Assembly (NCBI GenBank): GCA_029891345.1 | Contig: CM057006.1 | Coordinates: 45,600,556 to 45,664,555, forward strand | Direction of reading: 5' to 3' | Source: Dryococelus australis | Taxonomy: Eukaryota; Arthropoda; Insecta; Phasmatodea; Phasmatidae | DNA: 64,000 nucleotides | Shown: positions 1-12,276 of the stretch, in pieces | Layout: each line of letters begins with the position of its first letter | Numbering within the stretch: position 1 is the stretch's first letter | The notes under the pieces: model-generated | Told to the model about the DNA's origin: nothing | Databases searched by the model: none | Seen by the model: the letters and a program-made list of their open reading frames with translations, nothing else | Translations under genes and position numbers: made by a program

Positions 1-280
1 AGTCATCTGTTCCGATTCTTCGTCGGCTTTTCTTTCTTCCTCTAGATCCGGTTGGTGGGCTAGGGCATCTGGAAGATCATTAGTAGGGTCCCACAAAAAT
101 GGTAAAGCATCAAATGCACGAAAAATGATTAAATTTGTCATATTTAACAGTTTTACGCAAAATTTCACTACTTGTTTTCAAAACACAAGGTTTTCAACAA
201 AAAAAAAGTATCTTCCCATTTGTTTACCTCTCATGTGAAATGTCTCCTCACTATTGAATGTTGTTAGTATCGATAGTAAG

Positions 281-636
281 CTTTGTTCAAGGCATGTGTT
301 CAAATTGCGAAATTCAAAGGCTCGCAGCATAAAAATGAAATCTCGGAACCCGAACGTGTCTGCATATCTTGATATGATAGGCACGTACTGGCAATGTGTT
401 TATTGTTTGTATTACCTTAAGTGGCTTGATTTTTTAATATTTGCCTATGAACTCGGCACTTTGTTCAAGGCATGTGTTCAAATTACGAACATCAAAGGCT
501 CGCAGCATAAAAATGAAATCTCACAACCCGGACTTTTCTGCGTATCTTGATACTAAAGGCACTTGTGAGCAACGTGGATATGGTCTGCATTACCTACAGT
601 GGCAGCATTTTTTAATATTTCTCTATGAACTTGACA
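281..636. repeat. 178-bp tandem duplication
   Basis: Two adjacent copies of a unit of about 178 bp, the first starting at 281 and the second at 459. Both begin ctttgttcaaggcatg and both contain aaaggctcgcagcataaaa. The start of a third unit (ctttgttag) appears near 634 and then diverges. The small open frames across it simply follow the repeat and show no coding pattern. Confidence 0.85.
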
Positions 637-1338
637 CTTTGTTAGTGTGTGTCACGTTTTCGGTTGGGTGATAAAAAATAGTTTTTCTCTATTTCAGGAC
701 GTTGACCTATTGTAGTTTTTCCTCTCCATAATCTACAGATTTAATCATTGCAAGTTTTGTTTTCATGTCAATGGCCTTTTGCTTCCTTGGCATCATTTTT
801 GCAAATAACTACGAACTTAAAATATGGTAAAATTGATTTGCATTTCACAGAAAATACGTTTAGAGGTTAAGGTGACCTCATTTTCAATTCACTGTCAAAT
901 ACGCCGATATGAGAACAGGCCAGAGATAAAGTGACAACTTTCTGTTGTACCTAAAACTTTGGCAAAGTCAGAGGCTTGTTATCTGTGTCTACACAATGAT
1001 GTAGCGCATTAGTTGCAGCGATAAACGCTAGTAGTGCTGCACTTCATGATGTGTCTCGTATTGCCACATCAATCTATGACTGAGTTATCTACCAAAAAAA
1101 AATTGCAGTTTGTTTGTTTGTTTGTTTATGTTTTTAACATTGAAAAATATAAAAAATTAATGTAATTTTGCTATTTTTTTGGAGTTTATTCCGATTACAA
1201 AGTGAACGTGAATATTTAATAAATAGCCATAAATGTTTACCGAAAATTTTGAATAACAAAGTATGGTGTTTTGCCGGTACCAAATGATAAATTCGTTATG
1301 GCAAAGTGTTAGTTACTAAGTTCATTAAAGTGGTGCTC
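637..1338. other. Intronic sequence without recognisable gene
   Basis: AT-rich sequence with a short run of tttg repeats near 1106. No gene or bounded element was recognised. Confidence 0.5.
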
Positions 1339-1530
1339 TATATATATATATATATAGAGACACACACACGTGCACACACACACGTGCGCACACATACATA
1401 TACATGCATCCATGTGCACATATACATACATGCATCCATGTGCACACACACATATACATACATGCATGTGCACACACATGCATGTGCACACACACGTGTA
1501 TGCGCCAACACGCACACTCCCCCCCCCCTG
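1339..1530. repeat. Compound microsatellite (TA)n-(CA/CATG)n-C run
   Basis: A (ta) run at 1339-1356 is followed by about 160 bp of alternating purine-pyrimidine sequence rich in cacaca, catgca and gtgcac, ending in a C homopolymer. Open frames on both strands here are translations of the microsatellite. Confidence 0.9.
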
Positions 1531-1734
1531 AACAACAATCTTCCTAAATAAACAAGTACAAGCTGCGTGGGCTAGGAAAGGTCTTGTGCGACACACAGTG
1601 ATAAGCTCCAGCCTCTAGCCCATCCAAGTAGTGCCCATGTACTGATTGATTACGGTTCCGAAGGTCAGTGTCACCCTGCACACTAGTGGTCGCAGCACAC
1701 TGTCCTTTCCTCTTCCCAACCGATAAAGAAGTTA

Positions 1735-1775
1735 CGGGGGGGGGGGGGAATTATATATATATATATACACACACA
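1735..1775. repeat. G run followed by (TA)n and (CA)n
   Basis: About 14 G, then tatatata, then cacaca. A simple repeat. Confidence 0.85.
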
Positions 1776-2610
1776 TAGTGATTTAATACCTATAAATGTT
1801 GTTTGCCATGTTTATAACAGTGTGTACTGTACCCAAATTTATGAATTACTATGACATCTTAAAATGAAAAGTAAAATTTGCAATCATTAAATAATTTTTA
1901 TATGTTCTCTCAATTAAAAGACAAAAAATATCCTATCAGTGGTTTAGAATATACAAACTAAGTGCCATGAGAATAGAGATGTGGACGAGACCTCGTGTTC
2001 TCAGATAAATGCCTTGCAGATGTAGAGGGGACGCTACTGTATTTAGTCATCCGCACAGAGCTCTAACTGCCACATGGTACCATCTCAATTCTTCTCCATA
2101 ATCTGAAGTAAATAGCTTTCCCTGAGGTTATGCTCAAGTAGTAATGAGAAACATTTTACAAGAAAGGGGGATAGAAAACATAATAGTTAAAAAATTATAT
2201 CTTATTGTTGTAATGAACTGAGGAGTGATAACACTTTCTTAAAAAATTCCTCTGCCACCAAGTATGTATAAACAGACAGAAAAATTACCTTGTTCATCTA
2301 TGGCATCAGGTACAATAGTTGAAATTCTAGGAATCAACTATCTACCACAGTTTCTTCTCAGTTAATCAAAGCATATTCATAAAGAAAAAATATCTTATAA
2401 CAAGTGCATTATTTTGTAAAACTAAGTTTTTCATTCTGAGGCACTAATTTAAAAAATGTTACTCTACTAATTAAAAACTGTTTTCATTAACCGGCATTTA
2501 AATAATTACAGCCTTAATAAAAACAAACAACAGAACAGGACTGCCTGCTATCTACCATATGATCATCGCATAGGCCTAACAAAGAACTGCCTGCATTTAA
2601 AAATTATTAC
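1776..2610. other. Intronic sequence without recognisable gene
   Basis: AT-rich sequence just downstream of the last TPR exon on the minus strand. It starts with the donor gtaata of that exon. No other element was recognised. Confidence 0.5.
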
Positions 2611-2773
2611 CTTAATGCATCAGCTTTGTATTTTTCCAGCTCCGCTGTTAAATTATCTAGTTGCACACGATATTCCTCACACTGAACAACATGATCCTTT
2701 AAGTCAAGGTTCCTTGCAGCTAATTCTTCTTTAAGTTTTTCTCTTTGTTCCGAAAATACAGCTTTCTGTAACA
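2611..2773 (-). CDS. Tpr: TPR (Megator) coiled-coil exon, most 3' in the window
   Basis: 163-nt internal exon. The acceptor tgttttcag precedes 2773 and the donor gtaata follows 2611. It enters in phase 1, completing the split codon left by the exon at 9417-9582, and exits after two bases of an Arg codon. The translation is heptad-like and charged (for example EQREKLKEEL, then QLDNLTAELEKYK), as expected for a TPR filament. TPR is the structural filament of the nuclear-pore basket, used in mRNA export and chromatin tethering. The next exon lies beyond the left edge of the window. This assignment to TPR rests on continuity with the upstream exons more than on this exon alone. Confidence 0.85.
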
Positions 2774-2941
2774 CTGAAAACAAACATGCCATGAAAACAA
2801 AACAAATATGGTGTGAATGGACAGACCACAAGAATTAAAACTTGATATAAGAAAAACAACAGATCAACGTAAAAACACAGGGTTTCCATTTTATAAAATT
2901 ATAAATCATTGTCAGTCACATATATTAAGAAAATATATGCT

Positions 2942-3970
2942 CAGTGACATAAAAACTGCCACACCCAGGAAATGATAGAATTGAAACTTGACAGCGACAA
3001 TGGGAATGATGTTAAAAAATTACTGATTACAACACCAAACATTTTTTTTATTCAGGCAAAATTGTACAGTTGAAAAGCACCTCATCATCAAAAAAAATTG
3101 TTGCACCCCCCAGGAAGCAACATAGATACATGAAATGTGGTGGATAGGTTTTAATAATGTGAGACATGCAAATGATATATTTCAATATCAACACAAGTGA
3201 AAGCCAGTAAAGGCAGGCCTTAATGCTGCACCAGCTGGTCTATGTGGAATTTTCCGAGTGTGCATGAATTACTGTTCTGAATCATGTTGTTGTTTTGGTA
3301 GCACCCCTTCAAAATGTAATACGCCTTGGAGACGAGTCAACAGCACTTCTAAAAGTTGGATGCATTTGTGGGGGTCACATTCTAGAGCTATGGGAAGTTG
3401 GATAATAATTTCACTGTACAGTACATCATAGATATTACCACAGCATGCTGTTGGCACCATTGTATACAGGAAGGCACGTGCACACGACACACAGATCTGG
3501 GAGACCGCCTTGAACCACACTGAGGGAGAAATAACAGATTGTCCTACGTGTGAGGAGTGCCCCCACTGTTGAAATTACGTACATTCAGTGAGCAGCGATG
3601 CCACCCTGCAACATCCTGTGAGCACCAGTACCATTGACAGAGGCTGCACAGCGGAGAGGACAACATGCACACGGACCATTATGATGACTGACCTTAACAT
3701 ACTAACCATTCAACAGACTGCAATAGTGTCGTGAATGTAATGGAGTCATGCAGAATGGCAGATGGTGATCTTCAGCGATGAAACCAGCCTTTGTGCTGAA
3801 GGCGATGACCAATGCATCATGTGTGGAAGGAATGAGGGCAGTGCCAAGTTAAACAGTTTGTCGTCGCACATCCAGACAACCTAGTGTTATGACTTGGGGT
3901 GCAATTTCATACAGTGCCAAATCACAGTTTGTCTGCAACACTGGCACTTTAATATTCAAACAGTACATTC
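2942..3970 (+). mobile_element. Degraded Tc1-like DNA transposon
   Basis: Begins with a typical Tc1-like terminus (cagtgacataaaaactgcc at 2942). A decayed DDE transposase can be read on the plus strand at about 3750-3960: VIFSDET, then a DDQ segment, then VMTWGAISY about 40 residues later, which match the second catalytic-Asp region of Tc1 transposases. Several stops and frame changes make it inactive. The right terminus is missing: homology ends where small-ORF element copy I begins (about 3978). Confidence 0.75.
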
Positions 3971-3977
3971 ATTAGGT

Positions 3978-5760
3978 TGACACGTGATGCGTAGTGACAT
4001 AATTATTAATTAAAATTCTACCTCATATTCACGTGATGTCATGTCACCCCGAACAGTGTTTGAACCGAAGACAAGTTGCTTCCAGAGCCAACCAACATGC
4101 CCCTAGGCAAGGGGCACACAAGGTCATGGCAGCCGAGGCCATCTACGCCACTATGTCAGATATCACGTGTCCATTTACCACCCCCGCATGCGACAGAAGC
4201 CAGTTAGGCAGCCAAGCGCTGTCCTTAGCTCGTGGGAGCAAAACAACCTGCACACAAGGAAAACTGCACTTCCAGTCTCCCCCGAGAGAATGCGGCGTGT
4301 GCCGCTGAGGGAGGAGCTCTAGTCCGAAGATACCAGACCAGCCAAAGGTAGCAGGAGGGCCTGCAGCCGGCTGTCTATATACGCGAGTGCACACTCCGAA
4401 GTCCCTTCTGGACAACAGCATAGAATTAGTTAGAGTCAATTGTTATCATAGCTACCTAGCCTTTTCCTGCTCTTGTTTAGTCTAACCCCAGGTCCCTACA
4501 CCTGGTTTACCGTAGTTTACTTTCGACAATTAATTAATAGCTAGGCGATAGTACGGGCCATCGTGTCTATTCCTCTGGAGAATAAACATGTAATCTTACC
4601 TAACCCAGAGTACTTATTTATAGGGTGACTGTGACTTTTATCTCCGTAGACTTCAAACCTACTAAGGAGAAGCAGGAGACCGTGTCTTGAAACACATTTA
4701 CTGACATTTAGAGTAGGACTGCGGGCTATCCTTACCCGGGTGCACGTACATAGCAATACACATCCATTAGACGGCCGCCCATGCTGTAGACCAGGTACGC
4801 AAAGGTACCTAGTACGCACATACGGCAGAGCCATGACCACTAGTAACACACTCCACAAAGCAGCTAGACATTCTGATCAGCCAGCCCACTCCAACCACCG
4901 CGTTGTTATCTTCGCCAGTTGGAGTGACAGGTCTGATTCTGGCTGCACTCTTAGCTAGGGAACTCATTGCCTGCTCATTCTTAATGTAGTATACAGTAGT
5001 ACCTTCCAGTGTGCCCTTCACCCATAGAAGTGGTGCAAGGTGAAGAGCAAAGAGGGCAGCTACTGCCACTGAACCTAGCCAATTGCTCTACAACCCAGTG
5101 CCGTCTGCCCTCAATAGCCCCTCCCCACAGAACAGAGCTCACGCCACCCGACAACTGGAAAGGCCTCGCCTTCCGAACTCCCCTAGCTTCCTCTTCCAGC
5201 GACACCATAAGATCGCCGGTGAGCTGCACCCGCTCGTAGTGCGCATACGACTGGGGCTTCCACCCGCCAGCAGCTGCACACCTCTGCCCCAGGACAGGAC
5301 ACCAGTTTCTGCCAGCAGCAGAGCCAGGATCTACCCCGGGCCACACCCACTGCAGTTAAAACTGTGTGTTGTCTACACCAACAGTGCACAGACCCGCTAC
5401 CATCACACCTGACTTTGTACCATGCCGTAGGGCCACGTACCCCAACCTATACCACAGCCGGGAACCAATACGCAGCAAATAAACCAAACTTCACCACAGT
5501 AAGGTAGCCCGTGTCTCTGTCCGGCACTATAGAACCCTTGTCTAACAGTGACGCTGCAGTCAGTTCAACCGATGTCATCACACGTCAAGGTCTTGTCCAA
5601 AATAAATACATTTGTCCTCCTACCACCACCATCTTAAGAACACGCCTTGAAACCACGGATACTCTGTTATGGCTAGCAACAGTCCTGGACTTATCTTCAA
5701 CTGAAGATAGTACATGGGATGCTATTGGCCTTTCTATTGTGACCCTCTCATCCCACTAAC
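3978..5760 (+). mobile_element. Small-ORF repeat element, copy I (degenerate)
   Basis: Related to copies III, IV and V. It begins tgacacgtgatg, like the TGACG starts of the others. It contains a tatatacg TATA-like box near 4376, then the shared block with agtacgggccatcgtgtc and aataaa (about 4550-4590), which aligns with agtacggagccactgtgt in copy III and agtacagagctaccgtgt in copy V. Near the end it keeps the C-terminal motif of the family ORF. The 3' limit is approximate. Confidence 0.6.
5399..5482 (+). pseudogene. Remnant of the small-ORF protein, C-terminal motif
   Basis: Reads TPDFVPCRRATYPNLYHSRE and then stops soon after. It matches PDFVPVRKPTRP in copy IV and the VPTREPTRPVLY form in copy III. 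The frame is closed upstream by a stop at 5357-5359, and the upstream part of the ORF is displaced into another frame. Function unknown. Confidence 0.55.
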
Positions 5761-5810
5761 TGCAAAATCTGCAAGAACTGCAAGCAAATATTCAAGCTGT
5801 GTGGAATGGA

Positions 5811-5975
5811 CTAATGTAAGACATCATTAGGGACCTCTACAACTCCATACTGGGGCATCTGGGAGAGTATGTGCATGTGGATGTGAAATGAATTAACGTA
5901 AGACATTAGAGACTCCTACAACTCCATACCGGGGCATCTGGCAGTGTATGTGCATGTGTGTGTGTATGTGCATGT
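5811..5975. repeat. 82-bp tandem duplication
   Basis: Two copies of a unit containing gtaagacat, then ctacaactccata, then ggggcatctgg and gtatgtgcatgtg, starting at about 5816 and 5898. The second copy ends in a short gtgt expansion. Confidence 0.8.
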
Positions 5976-6399
5976 GAAAACATGGTGGCCCGACATTGTA
6001 AAGGCGGTTCACAATGAAGTGAGCACTCTTTAAATCAACTTATGGAAAATTTCACTGTCAGTAACTGCATATTTTTAATATAAGCAATGACCGCAATACT
6101 TACAGTTAAGTTGGCAAGGAACTACATGAAGTACTTCCATGTTTTTAACGCCTCACCAAAAGTTAAAAATTTGGCACAACTGTATCACATTTATGTTCAT
6201 AACACTTTCACATTATCACCTCCCAGACCCTAGTTAAATGGTTTTTTTCATACCATGCTTGTATGTCAACCAAATAGCAGTTAATCACTACCAAAACAAT
6301 CTTAAGAGTCAGTTTGTAACTCCTGAAATAAAGTGTACATTAATGTAATAAATAAAACATTTTTATTCATGTTTAGAGTTAAGTTTTATTGTTTGTTAT

Positions 6400-7440
6400 A
6401 TCTTTTTGTTGTATTTCAAGGTAGCATCTTGTCCCAAAACTTCTTGAAATTTCACATAATATGCAGACTTGGAAAATGTGCTACTTCATGCAATTTTAAG
6501 TCAGTATAAATTTTGAACAACAAATAAACTTGAAGAAACTTTGGAAGTGTGTGTTATGTATGTGAACTGTGTTTCAATCCTTAAAGCTATAATAAATATG
6601 TTTGTGTTACTTACAATTTATGCAACTCCCAGTGTTCTAGTTAATACCTCAGCATATAGCCTATGTCACCCATTTTAAAATGGTTAACACCATGAAAATG
6701 TTTAATACTGCACATGAAACATTACACAAGCATTGGGAATACATTGAAACAGTATTATATCTGTCCGAACAGTTCAACTTGCATGAGCCGTAATATCAAA
6801 CAGTAAATTCTAGCTTCCCAAACTATGTTTCAAAGCAAGTAATTTGGGGCAAAATTCTATTTGGTAATAAATGTCTGAATGCAGATTCATGAAATATATT
6901 GTCATCAGCAATAGTGCATCTCACTCCTAGATTGCAGTGGGTAGATAATCCAACAATTTTATATTTATACACTAATATACAATTTGACAATTTTTGCTAC
7001 GTATTTTTGAACATACAAAATTATTATGTCAACACAGAGTAACTTCTTGGCTGTTGATAATCACTAGCCAACTGGAAACATCATGCATCATGCACTCTTT
7101 AATGCATTCTAAAATAAAGACGGACTATAGGAAATGCGTTTTTTAGTATTCTAGTGAAGTTGCGTTCATATCATAGCAAGCATTTTAATTATCTAAATAA
7201 AAAGTGATTATTTTAATACACAAAGCAGTGGGCCTTAGCAAACATTAGTGTTATGAGCTTTAAAAACTGTGTGGTTCAACAAATTTTCATGAAACTTGCA
7301 TAGTGTGACAAATATTGCTGTGGAAGTATGTTGTAAAAATTTTAATAAAATTTGTTCAGTCATCTAGTTTCATAACAATTGTTTATGTTAATCATAATCT
7401 AGTAGCAATGCCCGCAATTCCCCAGTGTGTAGTTTAGTAT
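6400..7440. repeat. Dispersed repeat, uninterrupted copy
   Basis: Diverged from, but clearly related to, sequence at 38940-39297 plus 45187-45760. Shared landmarks are cttgtcccaaaacttcttgaaat, ggaaaatgtgctacttcatgc, aaacttgaagaaact, gaaacatt and the aaatattgctgtggaagtatg block. The other copy is split by a pogo-like nest, so this one serves as its approximate empty site. No coding content was recognised. Element type unknown. Confidence 0.6.
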
Positions 7441-7915
7441 TGAAATATTGACTTGCGAGATATTCCAGGTTCCTACTCTTTTTAGCTAAAACAAGCACTT
7501 TTTAAGGACCCAAAATTTACTGCAATGGGCATTGCAAGGATCAAGACAAATCGAAAGCTACAAAATTTGAATGACAAAGCAGACAGGGGAGAAGTATCAA
7601 ATAATTTCTTTACGTCTGATAGAGGTGGAATAGTTTTAATTGTTACAGCCACAACAGAAACTGTTCACAAATAGATATAAACACTCCTTTTCGTAATTTT
7701 TGTTAGCGCAGGTTCTCGAAATTCTCATACAAAATCATACGAGATCAGATGTTATCGCACCTTGTACACAAACCCTACATTCTCGTGTCTGTGTACAAGA
7801 ATTCTCGTATGTTACGCAATGCTGGAAAGTAAATTTTCGAATCAGAACAAAACATGAGTATGGCATCACAACTGCTGATGATAATTTATACAGAATATTC
7901 ATGCAATCCTACTAC

Positions 7916-7917
<2 letters not shown>

Positions 7918-7948
<31 letters not shown>

Positions 7949-7970
7949 CGCTCTCGCTCTCTCTCTCTCC
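7918..7970. repeat. Compound microsatellite (GT)n(TA)n(CT)n
   Basis: Runs of gt, ta and ct in succession. The 164-codon frame spanning it (7700-8194) encodes low-complexity CVCVCVYIYIY from this repeat and is not taken as a gene. Confidence 0.9.
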
Positions 7971-7984
7971 TTTATGCAATTCAC

Positions 7985-8790
7985 AGCATAACCTCTGAGG
8001 GGTGGATTTTCCAGAAGGGACGTTGCGACGACCTGTTATCACGGAGTCAAGGGAGTGACTGGGGTAAAGGGGTGCAGGAAGTGGACGTTGTGGATTATCT
8101 CTGGAGAGATAAGGCCACCCATTCGGTCGGCTGGTGCAGGAATGGGCGAGCCTTCACAAGCTGCAGGAGGGTTGAGCCTTCTAAAGCTGCTTGAGGGTTG
8201 AGCCTTTTCAAGATGGAGAGGAGAGAGATGTCTTGTCAGACCCAGGGAGTGCTCGCTAACCTGTGCGGCCGGCGATTCTGGCAAGAGGTGTGCTCGTGCC
8301 TCCTTATATAGTTTAAAATCCCTGGATCAGCCATATTCTGGGGGTACAGGGGGATGGTAGCCTTTTGTCGCAGGGGTTGACTATCATAGGGTTGTGGCAA
8401 GCACCACGCATTTCTTATTTCCCTGCGCTGAGGCGACGACAAGTTTTCCGCCTCTGCTCGAGGCTTAGCGGGTGTGACGTTACAGGGCAGTAGAGGTGCT
8501 GCGATCCTGTAGTGTTGGTAGAACTTCCTTCTCAGCTATCTCAGGATAGTGGCCCATCGGGTAAAACAATCTTCACTCAAGGGGGTGGTGACTACATGTC
8601 AGAATCAGGGTAGGCAGTACAATTCATAATTAAACGCGTTATTTATTTTTATGTCTGAGGCTGTCCAACGCGTGAAGTCGGTTCTATCGACACATGAAGA
8701 GTAGTCTGCCACTGTTTGTAACTTGCCCCGAGCTCTTGCTTGCTCATTTATGGGGCAAAGTCGCCCGTAAGGTGCGCAACTGTGTGGCAT
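7985..8790 (-). mobile_element. GC-rich, LTR-like block (possible solo LTR)
   Basis: An island about 800 bp long that is more GC- and CpG-rich than its surroundings. On the minus strand it has a good TATA box (ctatataagg near 8308) followed by GC-rich sequence, and starts tgccacacag at the 8790 side. It looks like a promoter-bearing LTR of the size seen in the small-ORF elements, but no partner LTR or target duplication was found. It could also be another repeat or an unrecognised promoter. Confidence 0.3.
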
Positions 8791-9416
8791 GCATCAAACT
8801 ATGACTAACATGATAAAACTTAATGAAATGTATCATAGTACCAACACAAAATGGCTTTTTCAACAGACTAGAAATTAAAAGTCATTACAATATAATCTGG
8901 CATGCATTACGAGAACTTTGATAAGTAAGCACATTAGTGCTATGTTTAGCAACTACATGAGAAATGGATTAAAGTGTTACAAATAACCTTGAATTTTTGT
9001 ATAAAAATTTTAGTTTCAATATGGAATTCCACTAAGAGATAACATTTTGACTATGATGTCACAGATACCATTTTTACTTCAGCAATCAAGTTCATCAATA
9101 CTCAACACATGAACCTGGCCATACACAGGTTGCAATTTTGAAACTTGGTGTCAGTTTTACCACGTAATAAACTTAGTTTGAATAAACGTTAAAATCTAAA
9201 TCTCCTGTCAATGAAAATAAAAAACACTTATACTTATATTGAAGATTCTGGAATACATGATTAAAAACATGATAGTCTCATTAAAGAAACTAAACTACAA
9301 TTTCTTTCCACAACATAGCATTACTCAACATTGGTCCAACACAGTAGCTTCACTGAGCTAATAAACACCAAAATTGACAGAACTGTATAAATGGACACAC
9401 ATTAGTGTAAACTCAC
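8791..9416. other. Intronic sequence without recognisable gene
   Basis: AT-rich. Ends at the donor gtgagt of the exon at 9417-9582 (minus strand). Nothing else recognised. Confidence 0.5.
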
Positions 9417-9582
9417 CATGTTCATTTAAAGAGTTTTTCAAACTGGTAATTTCCACAACCCGACTTTCAATTTCTTTCTTTGCTACTTCTAGGTCTTTGC
9501 TGAATTTTTCTTCCAGTTCAAGCTGCATCTTCAGAGCTGTATCTTTCTCCGAGTGTAACTTGTCTAATTCTTTATATTTGTC
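9417..9582 (-). CDS. Tpr: TPR (Megator) coiled-coil exon
   Basis: 166-nt exon with acceptor ctgcatcag before 9582 and consensus donor gtgagt after 9417. Phase 0 entry, exit after one base (G), which the next exon completes to a Val codon. The translation is entirely heptad-like: DKYKELDKLHSEKDTALK, then LELEEKFSKDLEVAKKEIES and EITSLKNSLNEH. This matches the continuous parallel coiled coil of TPR in composition and position. Coiled-coil sequence alone is not specific; the neighbouring exons carry the identity. Confidence 0.88.
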
Positions 9583-9946
9583 CTGATGCAGGGGAGAAAA
9601 AACACTGATTGTATTAAGTTTTTAAACAGCAACAAAAAACTGTCTGAAATCCCTAAATGTCACATAAAATGCCAATAGTTTTTCCTTTAGATTTATAATG
9701 TATATTTAAAATCACTTTCTATGGTATCCTGTAAAATTTATATGCGACAACAATACAGCATCAAACTCCAAGATTACAAACAAACATGTGGAGTTTTCTA
9801 CATTTCCAGGTTGTTTAGGCTTACGAGTTTCCCAATGGATGACAAAATATTTAAAACGCTGCAAGAATTTATGGTGCTAATATTTAAAAAATAGTCAGCA
9901 ACAATAAACAATTTATAAACATTGAAACCACGATAAAAAAATCGTA
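9583..9946. other. Intronic sequence without recognisable gene
   Basis: AT-rich intron sequence between the exon acceptor and a MITE. Nothing recognised. Confidence 0.5.
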
Positions 9947-10475
9947 TGCCCGGTTGTACCATAGTGGTTCAAAACTCGATCTGAGATCGGATGTAGGAGC
10001 GACACAGGAAACTGTTACACCATTCGAGTTCAGAGCTGGACTGGAGATCAAGATGAAATCTCAATCCACGACCAGCAGCCATCGTCGACAAATGTGGCTT
10101 GAAAATAAGCCAACAGATACAACTACGTTCAATTGTTTTCTTGGGAAATTAAAACAACATTATATGCACTTCAATATTATTCAGTAAAAGTCATAGAATA
10201 ATAATTTACTTAAAACAGATAAAACATTGCGCATCTAGTTCTATCTATAGTGAAAAATATGCCCACTTCCATGACGTCATATATTATGAACCAATAGCAA
10301 CATTGTCTCATACTTAATCTCTAACTTTGGAACCAAGATCGACGAATCAGAGATCCAGATCATAAAAGTTTATTGATGCAACACTTTTACATTAGAACCA
10401 AGACCAAACTGGATCCTGGTTCAGAACTAGGATCATTCGATCTCGGATCGGGGAAGATGATGATGTAACCGGGCA
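9947..10475. mobile_element. MITE with GCCCGGTT inverted termini
   Basis: Terminal inverted repeats tgcccggttgtac (left) and gtaaccgggca (right) bound about 530 bp. Subterminal inverted copies of the motif gatc(t/c)gagatcgg lie near 9978 and 10440. A target duplication is not clear (TA-containing flanks gta and tta), so the superfamily is unassigned; PIF/Harbinger is possible. Short frames inside are not convincing genes. Confidence 0.65.
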
Positions 10476-10699
10476 TTAGAAAGTGCAACTAACCACAACG
10501 CAAAATCAATGTGGGAAAAAAGTAACTATTGAAGTAGCGACTTACTTGCAATTAAAAAATTAATTTTATCACATTACAAAAGTTGCACCACAGATACAAT
10601 ACTAGGTTATATTAGCAATTAACAAATCATAAATTAAAATTTCAACAAAACAGTTTATGCACGACACATTTTGCGCTTAGAGAAAGCACCACCTAAATG

Positions 10700-10950
10700 A
10701 ACGACTTAGCCCATCCTAAAGTAGGGGTGTGTGAAGTTTCAAATTTTCGAAGTCTAATTGATTTTCACCTTGTGTTTTACCCACCGAAACTAAGTATCAA
10801 AACCGGCAGCCAATAACATTAATAGGGGTGTGCGGATATTCGAAAATTTGAATATAATTGCGCGAATAGTAATTTACAATTATTCACATTCAAACTTGAA
10901 TATATAATGCGAAAACTGTGAATAGTTTAAATTTTCGTTCTGAGTGGTTG
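10700..10950. other. Two hAT-type left-end fragments
   Basis: taggggtgtgtgaag near 10723 and ataggggtgtgcgg near 10823, each followed by sequence rich in ttcgaa/tttgaa. Such taggggtgtg starts are common in hAT elements. No matching right ends were found. Confidence 0.4.
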
Positions 10951-11874
10951 TAGAGCTGTGCCGGCCTTTATGACCTCAAAGTTTTCCCTTGTAAGGAAGC
11001 ACGTCTGGACAAAAGCCTAAGTGGAAAAGATACTCAACTTCCACTGTTCAAACAAAGTTTGTAGTTGGGGTGCCTGTAAAAGCAGCAGGCTGTGGATAAA
11101 CCTTGTGTAGTGGTGTCAAGCCAATCCTCCTAGCCAGTGGTGTTCTGGAGATCAAAGACACACACCATGGAAACGCTGCTTAATAGGAGGGTGACCCACC
11201 ATAACACAAATACAATGTGGATTTTCTGTCTCAAAACACTCATGTTTCTTGAACTTTCTAATTTTGACAATGCTATTTTGTCTTTTTGCTATTTTTTGTG
11301 ACTTTTGCACCCAGCTACACCAGCAAACCAGATGTTGGAAGTCTGGATGATGGTCAAGTCTGTCTGCATTGCTCTTCAATATGCATGATTAATATTTTAT
11401 CCTCGAAAAACTATACATACAGGATACAATGTATTTCAGTTAAGATATGTTAATATTAAAAACTTTTTATTGTGTTTTTCAGTTATAAATTGTTTTCCCA
11501 CAGGTTATTAAGAGTTATTTTATTAAGGAATTATTATATAAAGTACTCTGCATATGTAAATTTGGCATCTCAGTTTTGTATATTATTTCAAGGCATGTAC
11601 ACGTGAAGTTTCCCCAATATAGTAAACATAGCAAGTGTTCCCTTCATATTATTTATAAACATGTTATACTATATTTACTATTTCATATGTAACATTTTCA
11701 TGTTAAAAATTTATTCTATGGCATGCATTTATTTTGAATCTTCCTGTTCATTAACAAATATTTCATACCAACCCAAATGTGTATCAAAGCACCCAAGTTT
11801 AAATCATCAGTTAGCTTAAATTTTGATATTTGAAAAGAACTAGATTTTGAGAGTAGATATTTTGCAAGGGGGGG

Positions 11875-11913
<39 letters not shown>

Positions 11914-12276
11914 TTTCAAGCCAGCAAAAAAACTTGAAAACAACCTTACGCATGCTTACTATTTTCTGAGTTCAGAATTGAGTATTTATATTATATAGAA
12001 CATATCTTTTTTGTCTTCACTTGAATTTACATGGTTTGTTGTATTAGTCTAGTTACTTTTTGGACACTGTCAAATGAAATAAGTTAAAATTTGCTTTTAA
12101 TTGCGCTCCACTTCACCAATACCATTGTTTTGAGTATCATAGTAACTTAAATTCAACTTAAATGTAAGCAAAAAGCTTTTTCATTCATTGGCAGAACATC
12201 AGTGAATCAGCATTACAGAATCGGCACACTGGTGATTCGGCACATCAGCAAAATTTTGTGAATCGGCACAGCTCTA
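10951..12276. mobile_element. Non-autonomous hAT-like element
   Basis: Perfect 13-bp inverted termini tagagctgtgccg at 10951-10963 and its complement at 12264-12276, with gattcggcac repeats next to the right end. The flanking 8-mers (agtggttg and gattttgg) do not match, so the boundaries may be fortuitous or the flanks decayed. Contains a G7A35 run. No transposase frame recognised. Confidence 0.5.
11868..11909. repeat. G7 followed by A35 homopolymer
   Basis: Seven G and then 35 A. No 3' end of a retroposon could be recognised upstream, so this is called a simple homopolymer. Confidence 0.85.

Noticed and set aside
1306..1596. Overlapping frames on both strands over the CA/TA repeat
   Set aside because: Translations of a microsatellite, with His/Thr or Cys/Val repeats only.
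4000..5412. Several overlapping 70-120 codon frames on both strands
   Set aside because: High-GC, stop-poor sequence of small-ORF element copy I; only the short C-terminal motif at 5399-5482 matches the family protein.
7700..8194. 164-codon plus-strand open frame
   Set aside because: It runs through a GT/TA/CT microsatellite (CVCVCVYIYIY) into a GC-rich LTR-like block. No domain and no plausible coding start.
11875..11909. A35 tract as a SINE/LINE tail
   Set aside because: No pol III boxes, no LINE-like 3' region and no target duplication found around it.
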